This document shows positions 7,531 through 15,707 of a DNA stretch of 64,000 nucleotides, one piece after another (position 1 is the stretch's first letter; each line of letters begins with the position of its first letter). The stretch is from Candidatus Obscuribacterales bacterium (lineage in GTDB: Bacteria; Cyanobacteriota; Vampirovibrionia; Obscuribacterales; Obscuribacteraceae), in contig JACKCM010000001.1 in assembly GCA_020634035.1 (NCBI GenBank), positions 744,001 to 808,000 on the forward strand. The letters are read 5' to 3'. The position numbers and the translations under genes are program-made. The notes under the pieces were generated by a model. The model did not search any database. It saw only the letters and a list, made by a program, of their open reading frames with translations, and had not been told where the DNA came from.

Positions 7531-8634
7531 GTGAAGCAAAGGCTGGTTAAGCTCAGAAAGAAGCTCAAAGAAAGTGGCTTACAAGCACTGTTGATTCGGG
7601 TCAATGAATCCGGCCAGTCTACAATGCCTAACAACCAGAACGTTCTTTATATGAGTGGGTTCGGAGGCTCCACCGGAGTTCTCTTGATCACTTTGAAAAG
7701 CGCTTTCATAGTTGTCGATGCTCGTTACTGGGCAAGGGCGTCCCAGGAAGCACCGGACTTTCGTCTGGTCAAAGTGAAGCGCGGTGAGAACTTCTCTGTT
7801 CTGATAAACCAGGCACTTGCTCTGGCTAAGCTCGGCAAGAAGGACGCCGTCGGATTCGAATCCAATCAGATTCCTTATGCCGTCTACAAAGACTGGCAGA
7901 AACATCTGCACGCCAGGCTTGTTCCCAGCGAGCTTTTAGTCGAGAGTCTGCGTCAGTACAAAGACGAGGACGAGATTCGTCTGCTCAGGTCTGCCTGTCG
8001 GAAAACATCACAGGTTTTCACCGAGGTGCTTCCTAGAATCAAAGCCGGCATGACCGAATCGCAGGTGGCACTTCTGATCGATACCGGACTTCGAGAAAAA
8101 GGAGCCGTCGATAACAGCTTCCAGACCATCATCGCCAGCGGCCCTAACTCTGCTGTGCCACATCATGCTACAGGAAGCAGGCGACTGAAAGCCGGTGAAC
8201 CAGTGGTCATGGATTTTGGTGGTGTCTTCGAAGGAGGCTACTGCTCCGATATCACCCGGACCATATTCGTACCCGGAAAGGCTCCGGATGCGAAGATGAA
8301 AGAGGTCTACAAAATTGTTCTGGAAGCCAACGTGCTTGCCCGAAAACAGCTGAATACGAAAATGACCATCGTCGAGTTCGACCGGGTTGCTCGAGACTAT
8401 ATCGAATCCAGGGGGTACGGACAGTATTTCACCCACGGACTCGGTCATAGCCTGGGGCTTGAAGCCCATGATCCTTTCGACTATAAAAACAGCCGACTCG
8501 ATGTCGGTACGGTGGTCACCGATGAGCCTGGGATCTACATCGACGGGCTTGGCGGAGTGCGCATCGAAGACGATCTGCTCGTTACTAAAAAAGGCGCGGT
8601 GAAGTTGACCAGCGCCCCATACTGGAAGTTTTAG
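7531..8634 (+). CDS. Xaa-Pro aminopeptidase / M24 peptidase
   Basis: A metallopeptidase of the M24 pita-bread family, 367 residues, cleaving peptides with proline in the second position. The N-terminal creatinase-like domain (1-140) is followed by the catalytic domain. Metal ligands are visible as D228 in VVMDFGG, D240 in GYCSDITRT, H306 in HGLGHSLGLEAHD, E332 in VTDEPGIYI and E346 in VRIEDDLLV. The GTG start at 7531 follows AGAGAGAGG. No signal peptide, so cytoplasmic. It works on the same kind of substrate as PepA before it but is separated by a terminator. Its stop overlaps the convergent phosphotransferase stop. Confidence 0.93.
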   Translation: MKQRLVKLRKKLKESGLQALLIRVNESGQSTMPNNQNVLYMSGFGGSTGVLLITLKSAFIVVDARYWARASQEAPDFRLVKVKRGENFSVLINQALALAKLGKKDAVGFESNQIPYAVYKDWQKHLHARLVPSELLVESLRQYKDEDEIRLLRSACRKTSQVFTEVLPRIKAGMTESQVALLIDTGLREKGAVDNSFQTIIASGPNSAVPHHATGSRRLKAGEPVVMDFGGVFEGGYCSDITRTIFVPGKAPDAKMKEVYKIVLEANVLARKQLNTKMTIVEFDRVARDYIESRGYGQYFTHGLGHSLGLEAHDPFDYKNSRLDVGTVVTDEPGIYIDGLGGVRIEDDLLVTKKGAVKLTSAPYWKF

Positions 8635-9602
8635 AGTTTTGCGCTAGCGCGAATTTGCTCGATGACCTGTGCGACAAGATCATCCACATGGCCGACTGTG
8701 GTGCCGAAGATTCCCCGGGATTTCCTCTCTGCCAGCCAGCTGAGGAAGAGGAACCTCTCCAGGGCAAGAGCCATGGGGAGAAGCTCGATAATCTGGGACT
8801 TTTCGCTACCTGACTCGAAGCAATAAGATTCTAAGAAATCTTCCTTGAACTGCCGGAGGACACCGTTCTTCTCGTGGTCCGAGGTGATGGTGGCTAAATC
8901 AATTAAGGCTGTGCCTATACTGGTGAACCAGGACCAGTCGATGAGCTGTTGCTTCGTCTGGCGAAGCACCACGTTTTCGGCATATAAGTCTCCGTGGACC
9001 AGGGTAAGCGTTTCTCCGCCCAGGCGATTCGCCACCAGATCCATTCTTTTCTCGAGGTCACCGGCGGTGGCTCTATCGATGCTTTCCAGTTCGCAGAGCT
9101 TTCGCGCCAGGGAGTATCCGAAATCCTGCAATTTGTCGCCACTTAGATGCCGCAATATATTGGCTTCGACGATCTCTTCGATGCGATAGGAATAAGCGCG
9201 GTGCATTCGAGCCAGGTTCTTCGCGAATTTCTGACACGATTCTCTGTCCGCTGATTCTTTCATATAGCAGGTGCCCAGATCCTCCATGAACATCGCTGTG
9301 GTCGAGCCATAGTGAGCGCTCATGTAGAGTTGGGCTGAGTTGGATATGGATGGCACCAGTACCCTTTCGTGTAAGTCCTGTTCGATATCCCAGGGTGGCA
9401 GGACAAGCTTGTAAATCAAGCTCTCGGGTAACGCTTCGTTGAGGCGAATGCGCTCTACATAAGAGAAATCCCTGTGTCTTAAAACTGTTCTTTCGCTGAT
9501 ATCCACGACTTTGCCATAGAACTCATTGAGCCAGGAGGTCAACAATTCCTCCGGAACAGGCTCGAGTAGTTTTATGGTCTGGTCGGATTTTGATTCAGCC
9601 AA
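8631..9602 (-). CDS. Aminoglycoside-phosphotransferase-like kinase
   Basis: A phosphotransferase of the APH/choline-kinase fold, 323 residues. The catalytic loop is LVHGDLYAENVVL (HGD with the following N) and the metal-binding Asp is in QQLIDWSWFTSIG. Family members phosphorylate small molecules such as antibiotics, choline, homoserine or sugars; the substrate here cannot be told from the sequence. It starts at a TTG (9602) without a clear ribosome binding site. Its last four bases overlap the convergent peptidase gene, leaving no room for terminators between them. Confidence 0.82.
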   Translation of the reverse strand: MAESKSDQTIKLLEPVPEELLTSWLNEFYGKVVDISERTVLRHRDFSYVERIRLNEALPESLIYKLVLPPWDIEQDLHERVLVPSISNSAQLYMSAHYGSTTAMFMEDLGTCYMKESADRESCQKFAKNLARMHRAYSYRIEEIVEANILRHLSGDKLQDFGYSLARKLCELESIDRATAGDLEKRMDLVANRLGGETLTLVHGDLYAENVVLRQTKQQLIDWSWFTSIGTALIDLATITSDHEKNGVLRQFKEDFLESYCFESGSEKSQIIELLPMALALERFLFLSWLAERKSRGIFGTTVGHVDDLVAQVIEQIRASAKL

Positions 9603-9742
9603 ATCAGTCTGTTCTCCCGGTTCGACATCGATTCAGACATCGAGTCTTTCAGGAGAATAGCAAGTATCACTACTTATTAGAAGCGCCGGTTGGACCGAAT
9701 GTCGACCGGTGCTCAGAAATCAACCAAGAGGAGCTGATAATT

Positions 9743-10855
9743 ATGAGTGATGGACCTGACGCCGCCGGTGGTCTCGATGGAGACGCCGGTGATGGCGATT
9801 ACGGTGGTATTGACGGTGATTTCGGAGACTTTGAAGGTGGTGAAGCCGGTGGTCTGGATCTCGACCTCGAGATCGACCTTGGTGACGCGCTCATGGTCTC
9901 TTTCGACGGTCTCGGGGACTTCGACAACTGGAGTGACCCGCTCTGTGACCGTGACGGCAATGATATCGCCGATATGCTGCATTTTGATCGCAACTGTAAA
10001 CCCAATCACGGTCGCGATCTGACTGATGCCCAGAGAAAACAGGTCGAGAAAATCGGCAATGACCCGATGCGCAGGCTGTTCGCCGCCCATGTCACCGGTC
10101 ATGGCTATCTCGACGTAGTTGCTCGGTTCGCCGAAGTGGCTAGCAGATTGGGCTGCAACCGCATCGATACGGTAACCGCTCACTTTCCCGCCATCGACGA
10201 GAAGAGCGGTATGCTTTTCGACTGGAACGACAACACGCCTCCTTTCAAGCGGCGCAAAGTGCCATCGGGCTGGTACCCGGATGCCCCTGGCAGCACTCGT
10301 CTGACCAGGCAGTACTGGCAGATCAAGAAGCGCAACGGACTCTTCGTGAAGGATCCGGAGCCGCATCGGCGTTACGACCGGCAGGCCGGAATGGTGTTCG
10401 AAGTGGTCTTCACCACCTGGAGCTACCATGAACCCAGCGACTTCGAAACACGCTTGCAGATTTTGATCAAGCCTTTCCCTCAGTTTGTGGTCTCTCACAA
10501 GAAGTGGGGAATCAAAGCCAAGCCCATGGTTCGGTATCAAGCCAAAGCGCGGGAGCTTGTGGACGAGATGGCGCGGCTGATCAACGCCGTCGATCCGCAC
10601 TGGCGCTCCCGGGTGATTCGTGCCGATATCAAGGAACGTCTGCTCCAGCAGCGTGAAGCTGAAGAAGCGGAAAAGGCTCAGAAGAAAGCGCCCCCTCCGC
10701 GCATTGTTCTGTTCCCGGACAAGGACAAGAATTCCGGTGGCACAGAAAAGGCAGCCGACAAGGCAAGCTGCGATCCGGCTTTCCGGTCCGGAGCGGATAT
10801 GGGAGCTATCCTGGGCGGTAAGCCCAAGACAGTCGATATCGAGTTTCCCCTCTAG
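9743..10855 (+). CDS. Hypothetical protein with Asp/Gly-rich N-terminus, 370 residues
   Basis: No family recognised. Residues 1-50 are an acidic low-complexity stretch of Asp and Gly. A globular region (about 90-330) follows, rich in Trp, His and Arg (AAHVTGHGYLDVVARF, WQIKKRNGLFVKDPEPHRRYD). A charged C-terminal tail follows (EEAEKAQKKAPPPR). No signal peptide or span. I start it at 9743, where AAGAGGAGC stands just before the ATG; an in-frame ATG at 9590 would run through the leader. The leader carries a hairpin at about 9690-9717. Strong terminator after it, so single-gene unit. C/G-ending codons suggest good expression. Confidence 0.75.
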   Translation: MSDGPDAAGGLDGDAGDGDYGGIDGDFGDFEGGEAGGLDLDLEIDLGDALMVSFDGLGDFDNWSDPLCDRDGNDIADMLHFDRNCKPNHGRDLTDAQRKQVEKIGNDPMRRLFAAHVTGHGYLDVVARFAEVASRLGCNRIDTVTAHFPAIDEKSGMLFDWNDNTPPFKRRKVPSGWYPDAPGSTRLTRQYWQIKKRNGLFVKDPEPHRRYDRQAGMVFEVVFTTWSYHEPSDFETRLQILIKPFPQFVVSHKKWGIKAKPMVRYQAKARELVDEMARLINAVDPHWRSRVIRADIKERLLQQREAEEAEKAQKKAPPPRIVLFPDKDKNSGGTEKAADKASCDPAFRSGADMGAILGGKPKTVDIEFPL

Positions 10856-10873
10856 GTAAGAGGTGCGCAAGAA

Positions 10874-10937
10874 GTGAGCCGGGCTGATTATCGAGAAATT
10901 CGATAACAGCCCGGTTTCACTTTCTTGTTTTTTTTAA
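10874..10937 (+). terminator. Strong intrinsic terminator
   Basis: CCGGGCTG pairs with CAGCCCGG and TTATCGA with TCGATAA in one long stem (10874-10920), followed by TTTCTTGTTTTTTTT. Confidence 0.9.
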
Positions 10938-10946
10938 TGACCAAAA

Positions 10947-10963
10947 TACGATATAAGATAGTA
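10947..10963 (+). repeat. A/T element, copy 3
   Basis: TACGATATAAGATAGTA, followed by TAAATAG. It lies 10 bases after the T-run of the terminator and 74 bases before crcB, so it could also provide the crcB -10 region. Confidence 0.5.
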
Positions 10964-11037
10964 TAAATAGAAGCCTTGTAATCATCGATTCCTTTCTTGT
11001 AATATCGTCAGGTCGACGACTGAACAACCGTGAATTT

Positions 11038-11418
11038 ATGCAGTATCTCTACGTCTTTCTGGGAGCGGGATTAGGAGGAGTTTTAAGATTCCTCACCAGT
11101 AAACTGGTGCACGACCTGCTGAGCGACTGGCTTCTGCCGGTCGGGACGTTTTCTGTTAATATGCTCGGCTGCTTGTTAATAGGTTTTTTCGCTCAGCTGG
11201 CAGAGTCACATTCTTTTATGACCCCAGAGATACGGCTATTTCTGATGGTAGGAATGCTGGGCGGCTTTACCACTTTTTCCACCTTTGGATTCGACCTGTT
11301 TTCTCTGATTCATGACGGCAAATTAGTCTGGGCCGTTATGAACGCGGTGGCACAGGTGGTGCTTGGCGTACTCCTGGTCTTTATCGGATACTGGTCTGCT
11401 CGCGCTTTAGCGTTCTGA
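11038..11418 (+). CDS. crcB: CrcB/Fluc fluoride channel
   Basis: A small membrane protein (126 residues, normal size) that exports fluoride as a dual-topology dimer. Four spans are visible. Signatures are the N-terminal GAGLGGVLRF, GTFSVNMLGCLLIGFF with the conserved Asn, and GMLGGFTTFSTFGFD with the TTFST motif. I looked for the fluoride riboswitch often found before crcB and did not find its conserved bases in the 75-base leader. The gene stands alone between a terminator and a convergent kinase gene. Confidence 0.94.
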   Translation: MQYLYVFLGAGLGGVLRFLTSKLVHDLLSDWLLPVGTFSVNMLGCLLIGFFAQLAESHSFMTPEIRLFLMVGMLGGFTTFSTFGFDLFSLIHDGKLVWAVMNAVAQVVLGVLLVFIGYWSARALAF

Positions 11419-11426
11419 GCTCCAGA

Positions 11427-11918
11427 TCAATTCTGAGGAAAGAAGAGATAGTCATCGCCGCTTTTACTCGGTCGGATGATTACTACCTTGCCTTCGGTGC
11501 GCTTCGGTCTGCCGGAGCGATTGAGCTCCATGTACATGTTGGCTACGATGTCTTCGGGCACCACTCTGTCGCGAGATCGATTGCGCGAAAGACAGACTTC
11601 TAGTGGGATATCCAAAAGCCAGAGCTGGATGTCGTTATAGCCGAATCGATCTGCTTTATCCAGAATCGGCTTTCTCTGTTTTGGATTGAGGTTAGTGTTG
11701 TCGATGATTACATTTTTTCCCTCAGAAAAGATCTCCTCCAGCCGTTTGAAAAAAAGCGAGAAGACCTCTTCTTTGTCACCTTGATCGGCGGCGTCTCCGT
11801 AGAGCTCTTCCCGAATGGTGTCGGCGTTCAGGCAATGGAAACCCTTCTCTACTATTTTCATAGCAAGTGTTGTCTTGCCCGCTCCGGGTACACCTATCAA
11901 GATGATCAGCTTTTTCAA
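11427..11918 (-). CDS. P-loop kinase (zeta-toxin / polynucleotide-kinase-like)
   Basis: A small ATP-binding kinase of 163 residues. Walker A is GVPGAGKTT at residues 9-17. Other family-like features are NADTIREELYGD after the first strand, a basic region FFKRLEEIFSEGKNVIIDNTNL, and a lid with SRNRSRDRVVPEDI. The pattern fits the AAA_33/PNK-like kinases; the substrate is unknown. The TTG start overlaps the upstream gene's stop (TTGA), so translation is probably coupled. The few bases between its stop and that of crcB suggest shared convergent ends. Confidence 0.82.
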   Translation of the reverse strand: MKKLIILIGVPGAGKTTLAMKIVEKGFHCLNADTIREELYGDAADQGDKEEVFSLFFKRLEEIFSEGKNVIIDNTNLNPKQRKPILDKADRFGYNDIQLWLLDIPLEVCLSRNRSRDRVVPEDIVANMYMELNRSGRPKRTEGKVVIIRPSKSGDDYLFFPQN

Positions 11919-12385
11919 TTCGAATCGACCTCTTCGCTACTAGAACTTTCTACCCTGTTTGCTGTTTGCAATTTGCTGTTTTCGACGATCCACTTGATCC
12001 AGGTCACTGTCAGGACTGTAATACCCACCAGGTAAACCCCTAGAAGGATATTTCGAATCTGGAGATTGTCTTCTGTTTGAATCGAAACATTGGAATAGAT
12101 CCAGGGGTACTTGAAAAATACAGCCCCCACCGAGGTAAAAAGAAGACCAGTCCCCAGATAGGCTATTCTTCCCCATTTATGAAGGCTTTTGCCTGCCAGC
12201 AAGGTCTCAATCCAGAATCCCAGTCCGAAAATCGCTATTGCCGCTCCGTGGTGCTGAGCCCTGCCAATGGTTATATAGTGTTGTATCGGAATGAGGAAGA
12301 CTATCACTCCTAGAATCGCGAAAGTCAGAATGAGCCAGGTGCAGCTCTTCTCGGCATTCGTTTGGATGTTTTCTTCCGGGCTCAT
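11915..12385 (-). CDS. Four-span membrane protein, 156 residues
   Basis: Unknown function. Hydrophobic segments lie at about 16-35, 48-65, 74-93 and 112-132, giving a four-span protein with a polar, Ser/Glu-rich C-terminal tail (ESSSSEEVDSN). No enzyme motif. It shares a 4-base overlap with the kinase gene after it, so the pair is made together. The ATG at 12385 has no clear ribosome binding site, as is usual in this part of the window. Confidence 0.7.
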   Translation of the reverse strand: MSPEENIQTNAEKSCTWLILTFAILGVIVFLIPIQHYITIGRAQHHGAAIAIFGLGFWIETLLAGKSLHKWGRIAYLGTGLLFTSVGAVFFKYPWIYSNVSIQTEDNLQIRNILLGVYLVGITVLTVTWIKWIVENSKLQTANRVESSSSEEVDSN

Positions 12386-12416
12386 AGAACTCTCAAAATT
12401 GTTAGTACAGGCAATA

Positions 12417-13439
12417 CTAGCAATCTGTCATGAGAAGAGCCAGTATAGCCATTCTGATAAAAATGCCATTGGCGACCTGGGTCTCAATTAATGAGAACTT
12501 CGGATCATCCATGAGAGCACTAGAAAGTTCCAGGTCTCGGTTTACCGGGCCTGGGTGCAATATTTTGACTGTTGAAGAAGCGGCACCGAGGCGGTCGTGA
12601 TTGAGCTGAAAGTTTCTTATATAGTCGTCGCGATCTATTTTGAGACTCTCTTCCTGGCGTTCGAGCTGAATTCTGAGGACCATAACAAAATCTGCATCGG
12701 TCATAGCTTCTTCGAAGTTGCTTGTGATCGAGACACCAGGCATGTTCAAATCGGTGGCGGTAAGATAAGCAGGGCTGCAAATAGTCAGTTTGGCGCCCAT
12801 GCCGGGAAGAAGTCGAGCATTGGATCTTGCCACGCGGCTGTATTTGGTGTCACCGAGTATGGTGACTTTCTTGCCTTCCAGCGATCCGCAGTCTTCTTGC
12901 ATTGTCAGGCAATCTAATAAAGCCTGGGTCGGATGAGCGTGTCGCCCTGCTCCAGCATTGATGATTGATATATTCTCTCCCCTGGAGCCGACCAGATCTT
13001 TAGCCAGGTTTTCTGCTGCTTGATCCGATGCGTGCCTTATAACCAGAGCTTCGACCCCCATTGCGCCCAGGGTGAGTGCCGTGTCTTTAAGAGATTCGCC
13101 TTTCTGTACCGAGGATGTCGAGATATCCAGGCTGACAGAGTTGGCTCCTAGATTGGTGGCGGCAATGCTGAAGCTGGTTCGAGTTCTGGTGGAGTTTTCG
13201 TAGAACGTGAGAGCCAGGTGTTTGCCTCGCAACAGATCAAGAGGATAAGCATCGCGATTTTTGAGCTCTTTCAGGCAAGCTGCTGTTTTTAGAATCAGCT
13301 CTAGCTCTTCTTTGTCCAGGTGGTCTACTTCTAAAAGATGCTTTTTCTCTCTTAGATTCTTTGCCGCGCTCGATCCGAGCAATTCAAAGAGCGAAGCTGT
13401 ATCTGTTTTTGTCTTTTTTTCGTCCAATTTTGTACCCAT
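12417..13439 (-). CDS. pyrB: Aspartate carbamoyltransferase catalytic subunit
   Basis: Catalyses carbamoyl phosphate plus aspartate to carbamoyl aspartate in pyrimidine synthesis. The carbamoyl-phosphate loop is STRTRTSF (83-90), followed by the Ser/Lys loop around QKGES (112-116), the HAHPTQALLDCL segment (167-178), and the C-terminal HPGPVNRD (about 295). Length 340 is about 30 longer than usual, due to a polar N-terminal extension (MGTKLDEKKTKTDTASLFEL). Minus strand, between the four-span membrane protein and a TPR-like gene, with 31- and 15-base gaps, so possibly one transcript. No pyrI or pyrC is next to it. Confidence 0.95.
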   Translation of the reverse strand: MGTKLDEKKTKTDTASLFELLGSSAAKNLREKKHLLEVDHLDKEELELILKTAACLKELKNRDAYPLDLLRGKHLALTFYENSTRTRTSFSIAATNLGANSVSLDISTSSVQKGESLKDTALTLGAMGVEALVIRHASDQAAENLAKDLVGSRGENISIINAGAGRHAHPTQALLDCLTMQEDCGSLEGKKVTILGDTKYSRVARSNARLLPGMGAKLTICSPAYLTATDLNMPGVSITSNFEEAMTDADFVMVLRIQLERQEESLKIDRDDYIRNFQLNHDRLGAASSTVKILHPGPVNRDLELSSALMDDPKFSLIETQVANGIFIRMAILALLMTDC

Positions 13440-13454
13440 GACACCACTTTCTCT

Positions 13455-14357
13455 CTAGTTAGAGTTGACAATGATAGTTCTCCACATGCGCTCCATGTAA
13501 GTGTTAGCATCCTCGCTATTTTCTGTAAGACCGAGAGAGATGGTGGAGAGCTTAAAGAAAGCCCAGTAGGGATCTCCTTTTTCTCTGGCTTTTACCTCTG
13601 GTAAGGTGGAGGCGACAGTGATGAATTTTTTCATTTTCTGCTTATCGCCCACTTTATGAGCCAGGTAACAGAGATTGACCAGAAGATTCAAACGACTGAT
13701 TCCACCCGCCGAATTAGGCTGGCGCGCGTTTCTGTAATCAAGCACCGCTTCGAAAGCTTTTAGAGCTTGATCGTATTTCTCTTCGATAACGTCCTTTTTC
13801 GCCTGCTGCTCGACTATATAAAATCGAAGCCAGTTAAGGTCGTCTATATCTTTGACTAGCTCCAGGGCTCGTTCGTAGCGGTGTTCGGCCAGGGTATAGT
13901 CTTTTTGCAGAGTGGCATTTTGACCGGCAAGACAATGTCCGAAAGCTGTGATGCTGCGCAATTTCATATTGGTCGACTTTTCGATGCTCGGGTTCTCTTT
14001 ATAGATTTGCACCAGGTCTTCATAGCGTTTCTCCACCTGTTTAAAATCCAGAGAGCGCTGACTGGAACGCATCAGCTCGATAAGCTTGATCGCCCGGTAT
14101 TCTGCCATTTTGTTCTCTACTGCAAGGTCGATATTCTTGATTAGATACTCAGTGGCTTTTTCCGCCGGACCATATTGCGATATCAGGGCTGTGGCGAAGG
14201 AGTCTCTGCATTCCTTCGTAGCAAGCTCTTGCTGAGCGGCGCTCAAGTGTCTGGAGTCGCCCTGTTTGGTCTCGGTTATCTCTTTGATGGTCGGACCGGC
14301 TATGACTCCTGCCAGCAGGCAAGTTAAAGAGAGAAGGACGGCGTGGGAGGACTTCAT
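13455..14357 (-). CDS. Secreted TPR-like helical repeat protein
   Basis: About 300 residues with an N-terminal signal peptide (SHAVLLSLTCLLAGVIAG). The rest is helical with TPR-like pairs such as TLAEHRYERALELVKD and QALKAFEAVLDYRN. Probably a periplasmic or exported scaffold; no catalytic motif. I start it at the ATG at 14357, right before the signal peptide. A TTG at 14375 would add six residues. No ribosome binding site is visible. It precedes pyrB in the same direction; a functional link is not evident. Confidence 0.75.
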   Translation of the reverse strand: MKSSHAVLLSLTCLLAGVIAGPTIKEITETKQGDSRHLSAAQQELATKECRDSFATALISQYGPAEKATEYLIKNIDLAVENKMAEYRAIKLIELMRSSQRSLDFKQVEKRYEDLVQIYKENPSIEKSTNMKLRSITAFGHCLAGQNATLQKDYTLAEHRYERALELVKDIDDLNWLRFYIVEQQAKKDVIEEKYDQALKAFEAVLDYRNARQPNSAGGISRLNLLVNLCYLAHKVGDKQKMKKFITVASTLPEVKAREKGDPYWAFFKLSTISLGLTENSEDANTYMERMWRTIIVNSN

Positions 14358-14611
14358 GGAAGGAAAGCGATGCAAACAACTAAATCAGTTTCTGTCGCTC
14401 TCTATACTACACTGCTCCGGGCGACGAGTAGTTCTCTTTAATTGCCGTTAAGTATGACCATTTGGGGGTTGCCAATATATCTGTGCTTGCATACTATCTA
14501 ATTTGGTGACATTACATATGCGATTTGATTGCGACGCCGCGAGTTCTGGCGGTCGTCGGTATTTTGTGGACTTCCGCAAAATCCTTTCAATCAGACAAAT
14601 GGAGGATTGCT

Positions 14612-14806
14612 ATGAAAAGCGGAATCACTCTAGAAAAACCTCTTCGAAGAACCGGCAGTTTCGCCAGTCGAATGCTCAATAAGGAACTCGAAGAAAGAGG
14701 CAAGAAAACTTCTGCTTCGATAGAGTTCGTCAAGCCAGATCTTGGCGCTGTCGAAGAGAACCCAGATGCCGAAAAGAAGGCTTCTGATAAAGAATCAGAG
14801 GTCTGA
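14612..14806 (+). CDS. Small charged protein, 64 residues
   Basis: Unknown. It is polar throughout and ends in a Glu/Lys-rich tail (NPDAEKKASDKESEV); probably largely disordered. GGAGG at 14601-14605 lies 6 bases before the ATG at 14612. An upstream in-frame start at 14525 lacks a site. Followed after 48 bases by the MurF-like gene, possibly in one transcript. Confidence 0.6.
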   Translation: MKSGITLEKPLRRTGSFASRMLNKELEERGKKTSASIEFVKPDLGAVEENPDAEKKASDKESEV

Positions 14807-14854
14807 TTCCGGGTGAACAGACGCTATGCTTGGCTCGGGTAAGACGAGAAAAGC

Positions 14855-15691
14855 ATGACTCTGGAATTGTCCCTCGAAGAACTGCTAGATATTCTCGACG
14901 GCCGGCTGGCTGTCGGCATGATGTCCGACCGGGTCGGTCCGGTGGTGACCGATACCAGAGGCGATATCGAGAATGCGTGGTTTTTGTGCCTGGCCGGGGA
15001 GCGATTCGATGGTCATGACTTTATTGGAGAAGCTTTTTCTAGCGGAGCACTGGGCTGCATCGTCAACGAGAGACCCAGTTATCCCATTGCCGGTACTGGT
15101 TTTCCACTGGTGGCCGTTGCAGATACCGAACAGGCTCTGGTGAAGCTGGCCAGAAATTGGCGTCGCCGTCTCAACTACAAAGTAGCGGTTATGGCTGCTT
15201 CCGGGCGAGATCTTTCGGCTCGGACTTTCGAGGCTATCAAGGCAAGTGTTCCTCATGATTTTATGGTTCAGGCTATCGATACTCGTCTGGCCGATTCAAA
15301 AGAGACGATGATCACTATGCTTTCGGCTGGTCCGGATTTGAAACTGTTGCTGGTCGATCTGGTAGCTGTATCAGTTGATTCGACCCGGTCTTTGATCCAT
15401 GCCCTGGGACCGGATCTGTGTTGTTTATCAGGAGAGCCGTTTCAGTATTTGAGACTGCAGGAAAGCGCTGTAGCCATTGCAGAGTTGACTGATGCGATGG
15501 TGAAAGAACTTGATTCTCGCGGTGGACTTCTTCTCTACTGCACAGAGAGCGAGGCAGAAGAACTGCCAGCCTGGTTCAGCAGCTATCCTCAGTTGAAACG
15601 ACAGTGCATTATCGAGACAGAAGGGTCAATCGCTGAAAACAGTCTGGTTGAAAGAGCCGCAGAAGAGATCCGGTCCTGGGCTGATATCTGA
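14855..15691 (+). CDS. MurF-like protein lacking the ATP-binding loop
   Basis: Resembles the N-terminal substrate-binding domain of MurF, the ligase that adds D-Ala-D-Ala to the peptidoglycan precursor. The clearest match is VVTDTRGDIENAWFLCLAGE followed by RFDGHDFIGEAFSSGALGCIV (30-70). Where Mur ligases have a GxxGKTT loop, this protein has VAVMAASGRDLS (110-121), so it should not bind ATP in the normal way. At 278 residues it is well short of MurF (about 450) and lacks a clear C-terminal domain. It may be a pseudoenzyme that senses or binds UDP-MurNAc peptides. The frame is intact, which argues against recent decay. Confidence 0.7.
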   Translation: MTLELSLEELLDILDGRLAVGMMSDRVGPVVTDTRGDIENAWFLCLAGERFDGHDFIGEAFSSGALGCIVNERPSYPIAGTGFPLVAVADTEQALVKLARNWRRRLNYKVAVMAASGRDLSARTFEAIKASVPHDFMVQAIDTRLADSKETMITMLSAGPDLKLLLVDLVAVSVDSTRSLIHALGPDLCCLSGEPFQYLRLQESAVAIAELTDAMVKELDSRGGLLLYCTESEAEELPAWFSSYPQLKRQCIIETEGSIAENSLVERAAEEIRSWADI

Positions 15692-15707
15692 ATATAAAAC
15701 ACTTGGT

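Noticed and set aside
9713..10870. 385-codon frame antisense to the Asp/Gly-rich protein
   Set aside because: No start signal and it reads through the strong leader hairpin.
10921..11037. Fluoride riboswitch before crcB
   Set aside because: Conserved GGCGAUGG-type bases and the pseudoknot partner were looked for and not seen.
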